Shown: in pieces, positions 43,851-56,529 of the stretch
How the letters are laid out: each line of letters starts with the position of its first letter
Position numbering within the stretch: the stretch's first letter is position 1
DNA from: Clonostachys chloroleuca
Taxonomy: Eukaryota; Ascomycota; Sordariomycetes; Hypocreales; Bionectriaceae
Reading direction: 5' to 3'
Assembly: GCA_037952775.1 (NCBI GenBank)
Contig: JBANAY010000003.1
Span: forward strand, 16,802,001 to 16,866,000
Length of the DNA: 64,000 nt
Notes under the pieces: generated by a model
Database searches by the model: none
What the model saw: only the letters and a program-made list of their open reading frames with translations
Told to the model about the DNA's origin: nothing
Position numbers and translations under genes: made by a program

Positions 43851-45680
43851 TGTGAATGTGGTTTGGGGGTTTGTTTGAAAGTGGTGGAAGTTGTTTGTTT
43901 GAATTGGTATTGAGCTTTGAATGTTGTTGAGGTGATGGAGAAGAAAAGGAATGGAAGCTTGGAGGGAAGGCTTTGGGGTTTAAATAGAGGAGGGGTGCTC
44001 AGAGAGGTCTACGATAGACTGGCAGGAGCGATGCGTGCCTGGTGCCATCAATGACAATGTGTTGAGCGCAGAATCGGACCTAAGCTGGAATTGGCCATCG
44101 TCACTACCCAAACCATACTCATTCACTCTGCCTTGCAGCCATTACCTCATAGGGGCAACTGCGAACAACCCGCATCATGTGAAGGAACGGCCTTCGTCGC
44201 GTCATAGATTACTACGTTCATTGCGTGGGGGGTGGTCTCTGATTCGACGGATTCAAGCGAGATGTACACAGATGTCCCGAGGAGCCTTTTGTCCCTGTAT
44301 CAAAGGCCCGGATTGTGGAGTACGGCCGGGAGCCAAGGCATTGTCAAACTAAGCAATGGTGATTTACAGATATGCATCGTAGTTGAAGCTCCGAGCAATT
44401 CTGCATCGGGTATGACGTCAGGTGAATCGAACTACGAGCTCCAGTTCGCAGCAAATCAGGCACCCCGCCGTGGAGACACAATACCGAGCGCTTCGATTCA
44501 ACAAACAACTCGCTCATCATGATGATGTCTACCTATTGCCACATGCAACAGGTGCAGCCGGGTTAGTCGCGTGTGATGCTTTCTAACTGGCTGCCTAGCT
44601 CTTGCAGTTGCCATCGGAAATCATCATGACGGCACCATTCGCGTATATGTGGGGCCTGGAGCTCCCACGGCTTTTCGCACAATCCCATCGAGATCACCGC
44701 GGAGGATTCTCTCCGCAAGCATTGCAAGTTTGTCTTGTGATCGTGCGATTTTGAGAGGGGAATCTGTTGAGTCTGGGTACGACATTCAATAGTCCTATGA
44801 CGGTCCATACCACGGAGTTTCGAGATATGCACTCTGGTTTACCGAAGGGCCGAGGCATCAATTGTGCTGTTGCCCCAGTCATGTAGAGTTGAGGTAGCAG
44901 GAGCAACTCCGCCCTGAGCCGTCATACACAATGAGGTTGAACGCAACCGAGATCAGTTCTGATACCTCTTCACAGACTAGGCCGACAGTAATCGAAGATG
45001 TATCAGTTACACCGGGATATGTGTCTAAATGACTTAATGCCTGCTGGCCCTCGAGTTGTTGCACCAGCTGTGATGTAACCTTTCATTCAAAGAGTGCAGC
45101 GGCGTTATCATTAGACTTCTTTAGTGCCTAGAAGATGGAATTTCACGTGGAATTGTTGATCATGACAAGCTTGATGCAGATAAGCTTCATGCCCGTCCAT
45201 ACTTCACATGTTTGATCGACGTTCCAACTTAGCACATGCTTTCGAGCTGAAGCGCAATAATACCGATTTTGCCTACATGTTGTTTTAGGGAAGCTTAACT
45301 ACACGAATGAGGTCGGCATCAACGTAGGGTGATTGAATAAGTCTTTCTGTATGTTTCTGTACGACATTATTTCTGTTGTGTTGAAAAGCCACCGGCCACC
45401 TTCAAGCCAGAGCATCAAATCATCGTACACAACCCTATGGCGAGAGACAGCTATAGTACACTGAGTGCAATCGTAGCATCAACAAGCCTCCGTGTAAACA
45501 AGCCTTAGTATAGCATGTCTCTATTCTTCAAGTAGACTATGGCAGAAGCTCATAAATGTTTAATACCTAGTAACCCACAAGACTAACCTCATGAAGCCTA
45601 TGCTATAAGACCATACAATAATTCGCACGGTTTCACAGCCAAATATGAACTTAGTACGCCGAGAGAAAACAAGCACAGAA
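43851..45680. other. 1.8-kb region between grg-1 and CAX4; no gene supported
   Basis: The grg-1 promoter occupies its left end. Short minus-strand frames between 44563 and 45064 have protein-like composition but no start-to-stop structure or motif that I recognise. Confidence 0.45.
43979..43986 (-). promoter_or_regulatory. TATA-like box (TATTTAAA) of grg-1
   Basis: An A/T octamer in otherwise G/C-balanced DNA, 129 bases upstream of the grg-1 ATG on the coding strand and next to a C/T-rich stretch. Position and sequence suit a TATA element for a short leader; the transcription start is not known. Confidence 0.45.
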
Positions 45681-46459
45681 TTAATTGGTCTTCGGCTTGT
45701 CTGGGCCTGAGGTCACTCTTCTCTCCTCCCACTTCTCCCACCCAGACTGGCACGGGTCCTCCTCGACCACAAGATCTCTCAGCCTGAACGCTCTCGCGAT
45801 CGGAGTCTCCAGGCCCCATCTCAACCATCCAGTGTACCTTGCAATGCCCACAATGGTAAACCATCCCACTGCCGAGACCACGCCGGTGATGCACCCGGCC
45901 CAGACCTGCCTCTCCGTATGATAGTTGAGGTATATCCGACTCCACGACGTGAGCGCCGCTACCACCGCCCCGGCCACCGTGACGGCCATCCGCTCGCCAA
46001 CCGACCACGGGGTATGCGCGCTGCTGGGGGCCCGGCTGTCGACGGCCTTGGAGGGCTTGTGCCGGACGAGGAGGAACAGACCGAGGGAGACACTCCAGAA
46101 GGCGACGAACTGGGCGTGGGAGCTGGGCATGCCGTAGCCCTTGCCGTGCATGGCGGCCGGCCGTTCTTCTTTAATGAGCCGCTTGAGCGCGAAGTTGAGC
46201 GCCTCGCAGGCGAGCTGCCCGGCGAACGTCAGGCCGATCTCGACCTCGCGGGTTGACCATATCAGCGTTGCGTAGACCACGCAGAGGGCCTGAGGTAGGA
46301 GGGCGAGGTATGCGCAGAATAGCGAGATCGGGTCCTGAGGGTCCTAGACGACACGATCAGTCAGGACTTGCAGCGGCGGCTGGGGCAGGCATGGTTGAGT
46401 AGTACATAGTAGACATGGGTCACAGAAAGTGACGCCAGGGGTGTTGGATCACCGGCCAT
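45681..46459 (-). CDS. CAX4: Dolichyldiphosphatase (Cax4/Cwh8-type), ER lumen
   Basis: Exons on the minus strand are 46406-46459 and 45681-46343 (62-nt intron GTACTA...TCTAG), giving 238 residues. It removes a phosphate from dolichyl-PP released by N-glycosylation, recycling the lipid carrier. The start MAGDPTPLASLSVTHVYY, then DPQDPISLFCAYLALLPQALCVVYATLIWSTRE, is typical of the family. The three acid-phosphatase (PAP2) motifs are present: K-x6-RP as KRLIKEERP, PSSH as GMPSSHAQF, and SR-x5-H as SRIYLNYHTERQ. Several membrane helices surround them. The short first exon is easily missed but supplies the conserved N terminus. It is divergent from the RBR ligase gene, 838 bases away. Confidence 0.92.
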
Positions 46460-47297
46460 TGTTGAGGTGGTTTTCAAGGCCGTGGTCAGCTGCTCCTAGA
46501 CCTGTTGTTTCTTGCTCCTATGCATGCATTGCTCGCGGTCTGGAAACGTGCCGAGGCTGGCCAGGAGAGGTGCAAGTTGCCAGCTGCGACAAGTCCCCTT
46601 AACACCACGGACAAGTTCGGGAAAGGAGATGGATAGATGCAGACGGGTAATCTGCAGATGTTGTCTCTGCTCTGGTTTCGCCCAACGCCCGTAGCCGCAG
46701 GAGTGTGGCGAAATCAGATATTCAAGGTGCGAGACGGGCGCGCGGTGGATAGATAGATCGGGCAACTTGCTTCAATGATGCAAGTTCGTGGGTATGTACT
46801 GTAGTAAGCCGCTCCGCCGTTTACCAGCGTCTCAGAAACTCTACCCCGCCACAGCACGCCACAGCAGTCACCCCGTTTCTGCCCCCGTAATCAGAAATTA
46901 TTGCGCTCGGGAAATGACTCTTTCGCTGAAGGCCTGCCCCACCAAGCGAGTTTCTCCATTAGCCTCATTTTCTCTTCAGATAAATATTTGATTACCGGGA
47001 GAGGGTGCCGTGTCCTTTGATCGTGCAGCGGTAGCCATCAATTTCCTGCTAGACAAACTAGATGCGCCCAGAACTGCGCACACTGAGCCCCATGTCGATC
47101 CAGGCAAGCTGGTTATAGCAGCTACCCTGGACTTGAGTCAGCGACAAGTCACATCATTATCAGTTTGTAAGAAACCTTGCCACCAGCCACAGAACATTCT
47201 ACTCACGCAACCCCAGAACAGTTAAAGAGATTTTAGAGGCATACGGAACATTTATTTAGTGTTATGGTGCCACAGGCTCTACCAGACAAGTTTGAAA
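46460..47297. promoter_or_regulatory. Divergent promoter region of CAX4 and the RBR ligase; no gene seen
   Basis: 838 bases between divergent start codons, without a credible open frame. No specific site is claimed. Confidence 0.5.
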
Positions 47298-49358
47298 ATG
47301 GACTCTGATAGTGATGACCCGCGGTACTCCGAGCTGGAAACTCTCGAGGCTATCTACCCTGAGATTCGTCATCCAGACATCCAGGATAAGTTCACATTTG
47401 AAATCGAGCTTCCCGTCGAGCCTCAGGCCCCGGTGACAGTCACATTCCCAGCGGCAGTTACGAGCGAGACCACTCTCGCCGACAACCCGGGACAGCCCTT
47501 GGAGGCGGAGGTTGACTCTTCCCAAGTCACCTACCTTCCATCCCTGACTCTCAGAATCACACTCCCGAAGGGCTATCCTGAGGACAACCCGCCCATAGCC
47601 CACGTATCCACAAACCCCCAGTGGCTGCCCCAAACCACCATCGAAAAGCTCGTAGGAGATGGCCCTCGTCTGTGGGAAGAAGCCGGGCGTGATATGGTCG
47701 CTTTCACATACATAGACCACGTCCAGCGAGCCGCCGAGGATGTCTTCGGAATCACCTCCTCTGACGGGACTCTCCAAGTTGCTTCGGAACACAAGCTTGC
47801 TGTTCTGGACTACGATATAAAAGCCAAGAGGGCCGCGTTCGAGAAAGGGACTTATGAGTGCGGTATATGTTTAGGTAAGTTATGATACCTCTTTACTAGC
47901 AGGTATTATGGTTTTTGGTACTGATTCACACACCAAGACCCCAAGAAGGGATCGAAATGTCACAAGATGCTAGACTGCGATCACATCTTCTGTCTACAGT
48001 GTTTGTTGGACTTTTACAACGATGCTATCAAGGAGGGCAATCTGTCAACTGTCAAGTGTCTTTCTCCAAACTGTGCCAAGGAACGGGCTGCTCTGCAAGC
48101 AAAAGCCACCGGCAAGCAGAAGAAGCCCAAGACGTCCCTGAGCCCCAGCGAGCTTCTCCAGATCGGTTTAACAGACGAAACGGTCAAACGCTACGTGGCA
48201 CTCAAATACAAGACGGAGCTCGAATCGGACAAAAACACCGTCTACTGTCCTCGTCAGTGGTGCAACGGGGCCGCCCGCTCGAAGAAGCACAAGAAGCCAG
48301 AAGGTCTCGAGCTGAACGAGGTTTCCGACGGGGATTCAGAAACAGAGGACAACAACGACGACGCCAATGCCGACGACGAGAAGGCCGGGGAGAAGAAGCC
48401 CCTCAAGTTCGACCGGGGCGAGCTCCTCTCCATCTGCGAGGACTGCGGGTTCGCCTTCTGCAGCCGGTGCTTCCAGTCCTGGCACGGGGAGCTCAAGATC
48501 TGCCACCCGCGGGCCAAGGACGGTGAGCTGACCGAGGACCAGAAGGCCTCCCTCGAGTACATCCGGCTGCACACGAGCCCCTGCCCGACGTGCGACGCGC
48601 CCGCGCAGAAGACTCACGGCTGCAACCACATGATCTGCTCACGCTGCCAGACGCATTTCTGTTATCTGTGCTCGGCCTGGCTCGACCCGGCCAACCCCTA
48701 CATGCACTACAACACGGTCCCCGGCGGCAAGGTCACCTCGTGTTATATGCGGCTGTGGGAGTTGGAGGAGGGCGACGGCGACGATGTAGGCATCGAGTAC
48801 GGCGGCGGACGGGCAAGACAGGAAGCCAACAACCCCCCGCCACCAGCTGTAAGGGCTCCCGCGGTGGAGGTAGTTGAAGACTTCGACTTCGGAGGAGGAG
48901 CAGGAGGAGGGGGAGAGGAAGCCGCTCGTGCGGTTCCGCAACGAAACAGACGCGAGGAGCCCGTAGCTGTCGCTCGAGAAGCACCGCTTGTTCTACGTCT
49001 ATTCGACAACGAGCAACCCCAAGGTGCCCAACCGGCCGTCCCGCCTGCCGCTCCTGATGTCCCACCCGCTGGTGGTCGAGGACAGAACGCAGCGAATCGG
49101 GGAGGAGCCGCGCCTGCTCGAGGTCGTGGTCGGGGAGGGAGAGGAGCGGGAAGAGGAGGTGGGAGAGGGAGGCGGCAGGGTCAGGAACCTCAACGCAACC
49201 CGGAAGTCGCAGGAAACGCAGAAGCCATCCAGCAGGAAGGGCTCGATGCTGCGCAACAAGCCTGGGTACGGCACTTTGTGCAGATGGCACTCTTAGACGC
49301 GGAAGACGAGATCGAAGGGGGCTCGGATGACGACGACGATAATTTTCTCATTCGTTGA
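47298..49358 (+). CDS. ITT1: RWD-RBR E3 ubiquitin ligase (RNF14/Itt1-like) with a C-terminal RG-rich region
   Basis: Exons 47298-47874 and 47938-49358 (63-nt intron) give 665 residues. An N-terminal RWD domain (residues about 8-140; SELETLEAIYPEIRH, LPSLTLRITLPKGYPEDNPP) precedes a RING1 (ECGICLDPKKGSKCHKMLDCDH), an IBR split by an acidic insert (YCPRQWCNG ... LLSICEDCGFAFCSRCF) and a RING2 (CPTCDAPAQKTHGCNHMICSRC). The Cys in HGCNHM is the thioester-forming residue in RBR ligases and is present, so the enzyme should be active. This is the RNF14 layout; mammalian RNF14 acts on stalled ribosomes and yeast Itt1 interacts with release factors. The C-terminal 200 residues are Pro/Ala- and Arg/Gly-rich (AARGRGRGGRGAGRGGGRG type), ending in an acidic tail. 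The first in-frame ATG (47298) is used. Confidence 0.9.
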
Positions 49359-52300
49359 TGTCAAAGAGACAGGACACTGGGAGCGCTCAATGACCCATTA
49401 GAAACCCTACGTAGAGAGACGATAATGACTACCTGAAATTTGAAGCACGAGGCACAAACTGGTCCATGTTGAATAGAGTAGCAGAGGGTGATTAGCCTAA
49501 GCGTTCTTTACTGCCTCTTCACAACACGTACAGCATACCTGTATTGTACCCCCCAATATAGTAGGTTTGATATACGACCTGTCAGCCGCATATGGGTGAG
49601 ACGACCTACTACGCATCAGGCAAGCTTGTTTCTTTTAGCATTTCTTAACATGCCTCCATTAACAGTGGTGAAACTAGTCATCTATAGCACCTCGTTTCTC
49701 ACGAGTGGCATCACCGGAAGACCTTCATCAACCCGTTTTGGGAAACTGGGTCGGTGAACGCCACTTACAGAGTTGGCGCCAGAGCAGGTAGCCAGGGACC
49801 GGGACGAGAACGCACAACGGCCCCGCGTCTCAGCTTCCAGGGTTAACGCGGTTTCAAGGAGAACCTGACTCTGACGGGGCACAACTGCAAGGCCGCGATA
49901 CTCAAGGACAGACCAAACAGTCACACCGTTATCCAATCCCGAAGTACCGATTCTATCAATAAGTTCCACTGGGCCTGGATCGGTCACAGCAATGGGGAAC
50001 TCGGAATGGCTGATTCAACATATGACCCCCTGGTCGATGCGGCGGTTAATACAGGCAGCCCGGTGTATACTGCAGAGTCATCATACAGCATATGGGTTGC
50101 CAACTCTCGGAAATATCACAGCGCGTGGCTGAATCCCCGGCTTCCTAAGGCAGGGAACCTTGGTGATACTCCCGTCAATGAGCGTCGAGTAAGCAGCTCC
50201 CTGCATATAAGCTCGCGTTATTACCAATATAGCTTCGTTGCTTGCGGGCCGTAAATAACAAGCGAGCCTTTGCATCCTCTTCCTTGAAAGGGTACCTCGG
50301 CCGGCTCCGACTAAAACTGCATTTCGCGCATCAGAATCCTGGAAGTTCCTCCCATCGAGGCCTCGTACGATAAACACCCCTCTCTAGCGCGGCTTCAGGG
50401 TGGCTACATACGCTGACCCTGGCCAAGAAAGGCCTGCTAACCTGCAGCCGCCTCTTCTAGGTTCGGGGGCCAGGGGGGTGCGTGAGGGAGGTCAGGAGGG
50501 AAAAGAGGGGAGCTCAGGGGATTAATGTTTGGCCCATTGGCATGTTACAGCTGATGGAGGAGGGCGGCGCGACATCCGCGTGCAGCTGGGGGCAGCGAGG
50601 CTTGCTGGGCGCCTGCTTGCGTGGGTGGGTTCGTATACACTGATTGCAATTTAATCGATCTCGCGCTCTCGAGAGTGTGGTCTCTTCACGCACAGGCCAA
50701 GAAACGCACTGGCCACAAAAGCCGGGGTTGGAGGTTGCCTTTCGGCCCTTTCAGGGTTAGATAACGGGCAGCCCTGGGGATTGTCTGGAAGAGGGCTTGG
50801 CAATCGATCAAGTTCATCGTCGCACTGCCTCGCCCATGACCGCAGTCCGAGATTGGTGACACCCGGGCGTGGGCAAGGTGCGCTTTCCGCCCTTTTCGCC
50901 TCGATTGGCGAGTGTCGCGCGCGAAATGCGTGAGAGGAAGGCGGGCTTCTGAGACCACGGCCAGCGTTATCTTCACCACAACGGGCGAACGCACATCATC
51001 CTCCTTGACGTGAGAAAGTGGGACGGATGTTGGTACCAAGTGCGAGAAGCAGGTAAAAGTGGGTGTTCCAGGACTCAACTAAGCTTTAGCTGCATCCGCT
51101 AGGCCTGACCAAAGACTCTCGCCCTAGGCTGTTGAGTAAAAGCTTCCGAAGGCGCCCCAAGGATTGCCTTGCCAGACAAAGCATCAGTCAGCGCGGGTCG
51201 GAAGCCAGATCCAGAAGTGATATCTGGGGGCCGGTTGAGCCTAAGGTGCTCATCTCCGACTTCATCTCCCATTTGCTCCATTGCGACGTGAGATTGGGGG
51301 CAGTTGAGCCAATATACAGAAATAGAGAGCGACATATGGTTGCACTACGCGTCCGCAAGCCTCGCGTACTGGGGTTGATCCCGTCAGAGAACTTTCGGCG
51401 GCCCAGGTCAACCGCATCCAGCGGGAAGAAAGGATTCGATGGAGGAGGGGGCCGAGAGGCGCTGCCGTCGAAAAGAACCAGACTTCAGTATTCATCATTT
51501 CTTCATCATGCAGGCCAAACCCGTTTTCCAATGGCAGTTGCAGCCTTCACGCAGTTCTTCCAAGGGTGCCCAACTTAATCCGTCGCGAGCGACCAACCAG
51601 AGCAAAGCGACCCATCGCAGCCACAGGTAGGAAAATCACCACCACTTCTTGTGAGTCGAAGGCGGGCAAGTATTGCATAGTACTTGCGGTAGCGTCTGGC
51701 GGTAGTTGTGCCACACCCTGGACGGTTGGGGTCGGGGCCGGGGTCAAGCCTGACCTTAACACCGGCTCAAAGTATTTCGGCCGCAGGATGTTTAAGAGGA
51801 GTGTCGCCATTGGACCTCTGCCTGGTGTTGTGACAACCTTGATTTCACAGGGGGGCGGGCGGCTTCGCTTTTTTGACAGTCAACGGTCCACCCCATTTGA
51901 GCTTTGTGTAGGACATGTGCATCTGACAGGCGCTGAGACTTTCTTGTCCACAGCACCAGTTTCGTCATCCGTTGCAAGATCTGGCATGCCATCGTCCCTC
52001 TCGTCGCCATCACCTTCCTCTGGCCCCATCAAAACCTACCTGCCTGATATCACGGTGGCCAAAATGACCGCATCGTGTGAGGGACAATCCCATGATCAGG
52101 GTGTTCCTTGTGCGAGGCCCCAGCCCATGATGGTTATGGCAAGAGAGTCTGTCGGTTGGGACATTTACAACCCGTATATCCTCTCCGCCGAGGGGCGATT
52201 GTTGAGGACCATGCGCACCGCGCTAAGTATACCTGGTACGCGGATGTCGCAATGATCTTCGTAGTTCTCGTCTGGGAAAGAGAGGGAGCTTGGACCGATG

Positions 52301-55300
52301 CTCAGTTTGTCCATTCTGCTGAATACGGAGTAGTGGGCTAAAGGACCTGGTTGATTCCCAATCCAGTAATTACCAGGGTAACAGAACAAAACAAGTGAAA
52401 TCCAAAGCGATTGCTTGAATGTTTCGTGAATCCCCACCAATCTTATGCCCAAAATGATCATTAGATCTGAGATGTGGGCGGGATCGTAGCATTCTTGGAT
52501 GCCATCTTGAACATCTCCAGCTTAGCAACGCTGGTTACACGAAGCCAGCCATGATAATGCAATACAAACTGGAGTGAGAGCTCAGCGGGAAATTTTAAGA
52601 TTGACCGTGTTGTTGATGATGATGATACCGTAGCCGAGGTCTGGCTTGACTGATATTTCAATTATTCATTTAGTTTATAGATTGTAAATGAATGAGCAAG
52701 AGAGTGGTGTTTGGAGGGGGGTAGAGGGGTGTGAGAGACATGATTGGATTGGCGCAAGGATTTGGCTTCTGAAGGAGAGATAAAAAAGGGGGCGAAGTGA
52801 TCGAGCAGCAGCAAACGTTTGTCACAACAGCATGGCTGGGGTACTGAGTTAGGTACCTTCTTTCTTGGTTCAGACTGGCATCCGCCTTTGATCCCGGGGT
52901 GCAAAGTATCTGAGATAAGAGGGTGCAAGCCGTTGACTGAAGTGACATATTCGCTAGTAGCGCGCATATCAGCCATGATCTGGGTAAGAGATTGTCGAGT
53001 TCATCCGGACGACGAACCCAAGGGTCACCTGGCGAGATGGATGACTTCCTGTTGCCAGGAGTGTAGTCGAGAACCATTTGACTAGGAAGGTGGTTGGCAG
53101 CATGCCGTGTGGCGGGCATCTTCAATTACGGATGCTGCGAGTCTGGTCTCCGGCCGATGTACGAGGGGTGCCCCATTGGCTGGCTCAATACAGAACGGGC
53201 GACATATGGATCTTTAGACAGAAAAGGGCCATGTCGAGGCGGGAGAGGGAGACTTCATTCAGAGCATCATCAACATCGATGGGGGCATGTGGCCTGGGTC
53301 AAGCTCCCATCCTAGGCTCCAAGGAGGGTTGGATGCGAGGGAATCTCACCGGATCGACACGTTCCATTAGCCACCCTCCGGTCGCAACTACCGAAGATAG
53401 GTACTTACCACCTACCTTTATCTGCCCCGACTCCCTCTGTACCACCTACCTAGTACCCTCCATGACCAGGTTTCCCTTTAAAGTCACGATCGTGGGTCCG
53501 TAATTTGCTGGGCAAATGCCTAGTAATAATACTGGGCTACGCTCGCGGGAAGGCATTGGCCTCCACAGAGAGGAGCATGCGACGCACACGGCACGGGTGT
53601 GGCACTGTGGCACGTGCAAGGGACTTTGATACGGTGCTCGCGGAGCCACTCGCACTGTCTCGCATGCAGCCCTCTGCCCTCCTTGGCTGCTCTTGCCAGT
53701 GGCTGGCGCGCGAGAGCAGAGGTTCTGCTCTGTACAGTAGCGAGGTGGGGACTTGCCCGTGCAGGGATGGTGCTCCCCTGCTCCTTCCCCTCCCCCTTCC
53801 TCGCCGGGCAACTTCCATGGGTACACTGACGTGCTCTTCCCCCGAAGCTTTCCTCCCACCCTTCGAGTCTGTCTTCGTATCCCATTCCAGCCCTGCCTCT
53901 CCTGTCCTATCCTATCCAATCTTGCCAGCCGGGTCAGGTCATGTTATGTCATCTCGCTGAGATCCTGTGCCCCGGCGACGTGCGTTTGATGCTTACCCGC
54001 AATGTGTGTGCGTGCATGTGCGCTCCTGTCGACGCGCTCGTCCTGGAGGACATACCTCTCTTATCACAGTGCCGGCCGGGCTTCTGTCCGTGGTTCTGCT
54101 CCAGGAGCTGCCTAGCTGTCCCGTTCCCACTAATGTGCTAGAGAATGCATGCGCGTGTGGGCAACCTGTGACATCTTGGACAAGGCGGATGGGCACTGAT
54201 CCTTGCTCTATCGACGAGGGACCAGGGTGCGAGCGACACAGCATCAATTAAGGTGCGTTCCCTGCGAACAATGGTTCAACATTAACCAGAGCGAGCGCCA
54301 TTCACATTGAGCATCGCGCCCTTGAACCATGCTTGATGCTATCCGCTAGTATGCAATTCCGTACCCGGTCGTCACCCACCATGGCACGGAGATATATCGA
54401 ATGGGATGCGACTGCTTGTTTGGGCCATCATCTTACTCAAGCCCACCGCGGCTCGGTGCATCTAACCTGCTGCACCTCTGTGCCCTTCGCCTGCACCCTC
54501 ACCCTGGATCAATCCTCAGCCTCCACCGGCCAGTCTCCATATGTAGGTACAGCCGTCGAGTCTTATCTCACCATCTGGAGACGCCATCGCAGCTGGAGAG
54601 ACTTACGGAGTATTCGAGGGTCGCTCTCGCGGGAAGCCCAGCGATCAAGTGCATATTGGCTATGCGGGTTGAATGTGACCTTGACGCTGCGCGCATCGCC
54701 CGCCCATTGATGAACACCCCACCTTGGTAGTGTCATCCGCGTCCTCATCGGCTGCACCGCGCCGCGAGCTTTTGCCCCGCCGAGGCCTGTTGATTCGGCC
54801 GTCGGCCAGTCGCATCGAGCCTAGGTGAGTGATTTGACCCTCTAAAGGTTCTAGCTTTTCTAAGTGATGAATAACAGCCGGCACTTGAAGGTCTGGGCAC
54901 GTTAGTATTGACCTACCATCTCTGATATAAGGTGCAGGGTTATTGGCCTAGCTCAAAGGTGCCTGACTCTGAGGCTCTTTAGCCTACTGCAATCATCGCG
55001 TTCAAGTTGGTACACCTGACCGCCTTCAAGGTTGGCTATGTCCCTCAAGACGCATTGCACCTTGCGCATTCCTATAGCCGGAAGTCTGTGTCTTTCTCGA
55101 CATGCCGAGTCTTGCTGGCTTTGCGAATGTTGGCGGGTTCTGGCTGTTGTTACCATTTGTTCTCTTCCTCTCTGCTCAGCGGTCTTCGGGGAAAAGAGCG
55201 GACCATTGGCCTGTCACAGGCTTCGGAGGATTCTTCTTGTCTGTGACCTTTCCCCGTCCTGGAAACGATCCAGCCCACCATTCCTTGTGGTTCGCTAGCA

Positions 55301-56525
55301 TCAGGGATTTCGCTCGGAAAGGAGGGGTCCCCTGCAAACATGGCTTTGACAGGTCCTCCTCAAGATTTCTTGAGCCGATGCTCCACCCATCCTTGGTCTT
55401 CCTACCGTCCGCCCCTCCATGAATGTACATACCGAGACAAGTGCCCTGTACTTTTGCATTGATTTACAGCCTGCCCGCGGGCGAAGTCTCGGCACCCCGG
55501 TCTTGACCCCCCGCCCGTCTCCGGTACGTGTATGCTTGTCATCGTTGTGATAGGCCATCTCTTCACAACCAATGCCCATCATCAGGGGACCTGTCCCTAC
55601 TGAGTATAGGCTCTGCTGACTCCTCTTTTTGTCCCCCCTCGGCAGACAGGGGAGGGTGTCTGGAGAAGCCCCGTTCTCGACTAGTCGAGTCTTTTGGCTT
55701 GCAAGTGCCTCGTCGTAGTGCTTGTGGACATTGCGGAGGGTTGTTGCTCACAAGTGAAGCGCTCTGCATCGCTGGTAGGGACGGTACCTCTATGCCGAGC
55801 ACAAATCGGAATGACTACGATACAAATGACCCTCCACGGTCTGAGGGAGCGCTTGTGGTTCTCATGTGCAGCTCCTAGGTCTTGACGCTCTGGCAAACAG
55901 TCTCATGACTTGCGCTTCCAATCTTTCTCTCCTTCCTATAACAGTTGCATGCGCTATGTACTTGCTCTGAAGCCGCCTAGATTGTGCTCAACTACCCGGT
56001 CCGGCGCTTCTTGTCCATAAGTCAGAGGTGGAAAGACCCCCCCTGCCAATATGTATCAATCTTCCCGTAAGGCTTGTTTTGGGCTCATGTTCCTCCCAGA
56101 CCCATTAGTAGACGACATAAGTGAGGCCCGCCCCATGCCAAGGTACATGGAGCGCGCTCTTCTACACCCCTTAGCCAGTACTGGGTGCTTCACTAGACGC
56201 CCCCTCCAGCATGCGTTCGCGGTCTCCAGTTTGACAAATACAAGTACACTTGCATCTCCATCCTCACGCATCATCTCCTCACGTCTTTCTTTAATCACCT
56301 CCCAATACTTGATATCATATCCTCGTAACTTGGGTTGGTTTCTGGTTCAGACACCAACTTGAGAGTTACACGGGAAGTGTGGCCACTGCCTTGCCTCGGG
56401 ACGGTTGGCTTGGGAAGGCAGCCATCTCGGGTTGTTTTTTTTGTTGGCGCTTGTGACAGTTACACTAGAAGTATTGCGAACTTCGGGCCATTGGATACGC
56501 GAAAGGTTTACAAAGATATGCCCCC
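49359..56525. other. 7.2-kb gene-free stretch upstream of vib-1
   Basis: No supported gene. Both strands have many frames of 70-230 codons that overlap each other and lack motifs; the longest is + 51566-52255. A minus-strand patch at 49682-50377 looks faintly protein-like but is broken. The region probably contains the vib-1 promoter and a long leader, and could contain non-coding transcripts. Sequence composition does not look like repeat-induced AT-rich DNA. Confidence 0.5.
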
Positions 56526-56529
56526 ATGA
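56518..56529 (+). promoter_or_regulatory. Minimal uORF (M-P-P-stop) overlapping the vib-1 start codon
   Basis: ATG CCC CCA TGA begins 8 bases before the vib-1 ATG, and its stop codon TGA (56527-56529) shares three bases with the vib-1 region ATGA (56526-56529). A ribosome that starts at the upstream ATG would terminate on top of the main start. If this segment is in the mRNA, it could lower or gate VIB-1 translation. Confidence 0.5.

Noticed and set aside
44563..45064. Three overlapping minus-strand frames with protein-like composition between grg-1 and CAX4
   Set aside because: No splice model joins them into a recognisable protein, and no motif was found.
49682..50377. Minus-strand patch that could be a relic of an FAD-dependent monooxygenase (a VLVGAG-like peptide upstream of a protein-like frame)
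   Set aside because: The dinucleotide-binding motif is incomplete (VLVGAGRGTL), frames are broken and no second motif is present. A translated search would settle it; without one the resemblance is too weak.
51566..52255. 229-codon plus-strand frame upstream of vib-1
   Set aside because: No motif, overlaps other open frames, low-complexity Ser/Thr segments. Not enough to call a gene.
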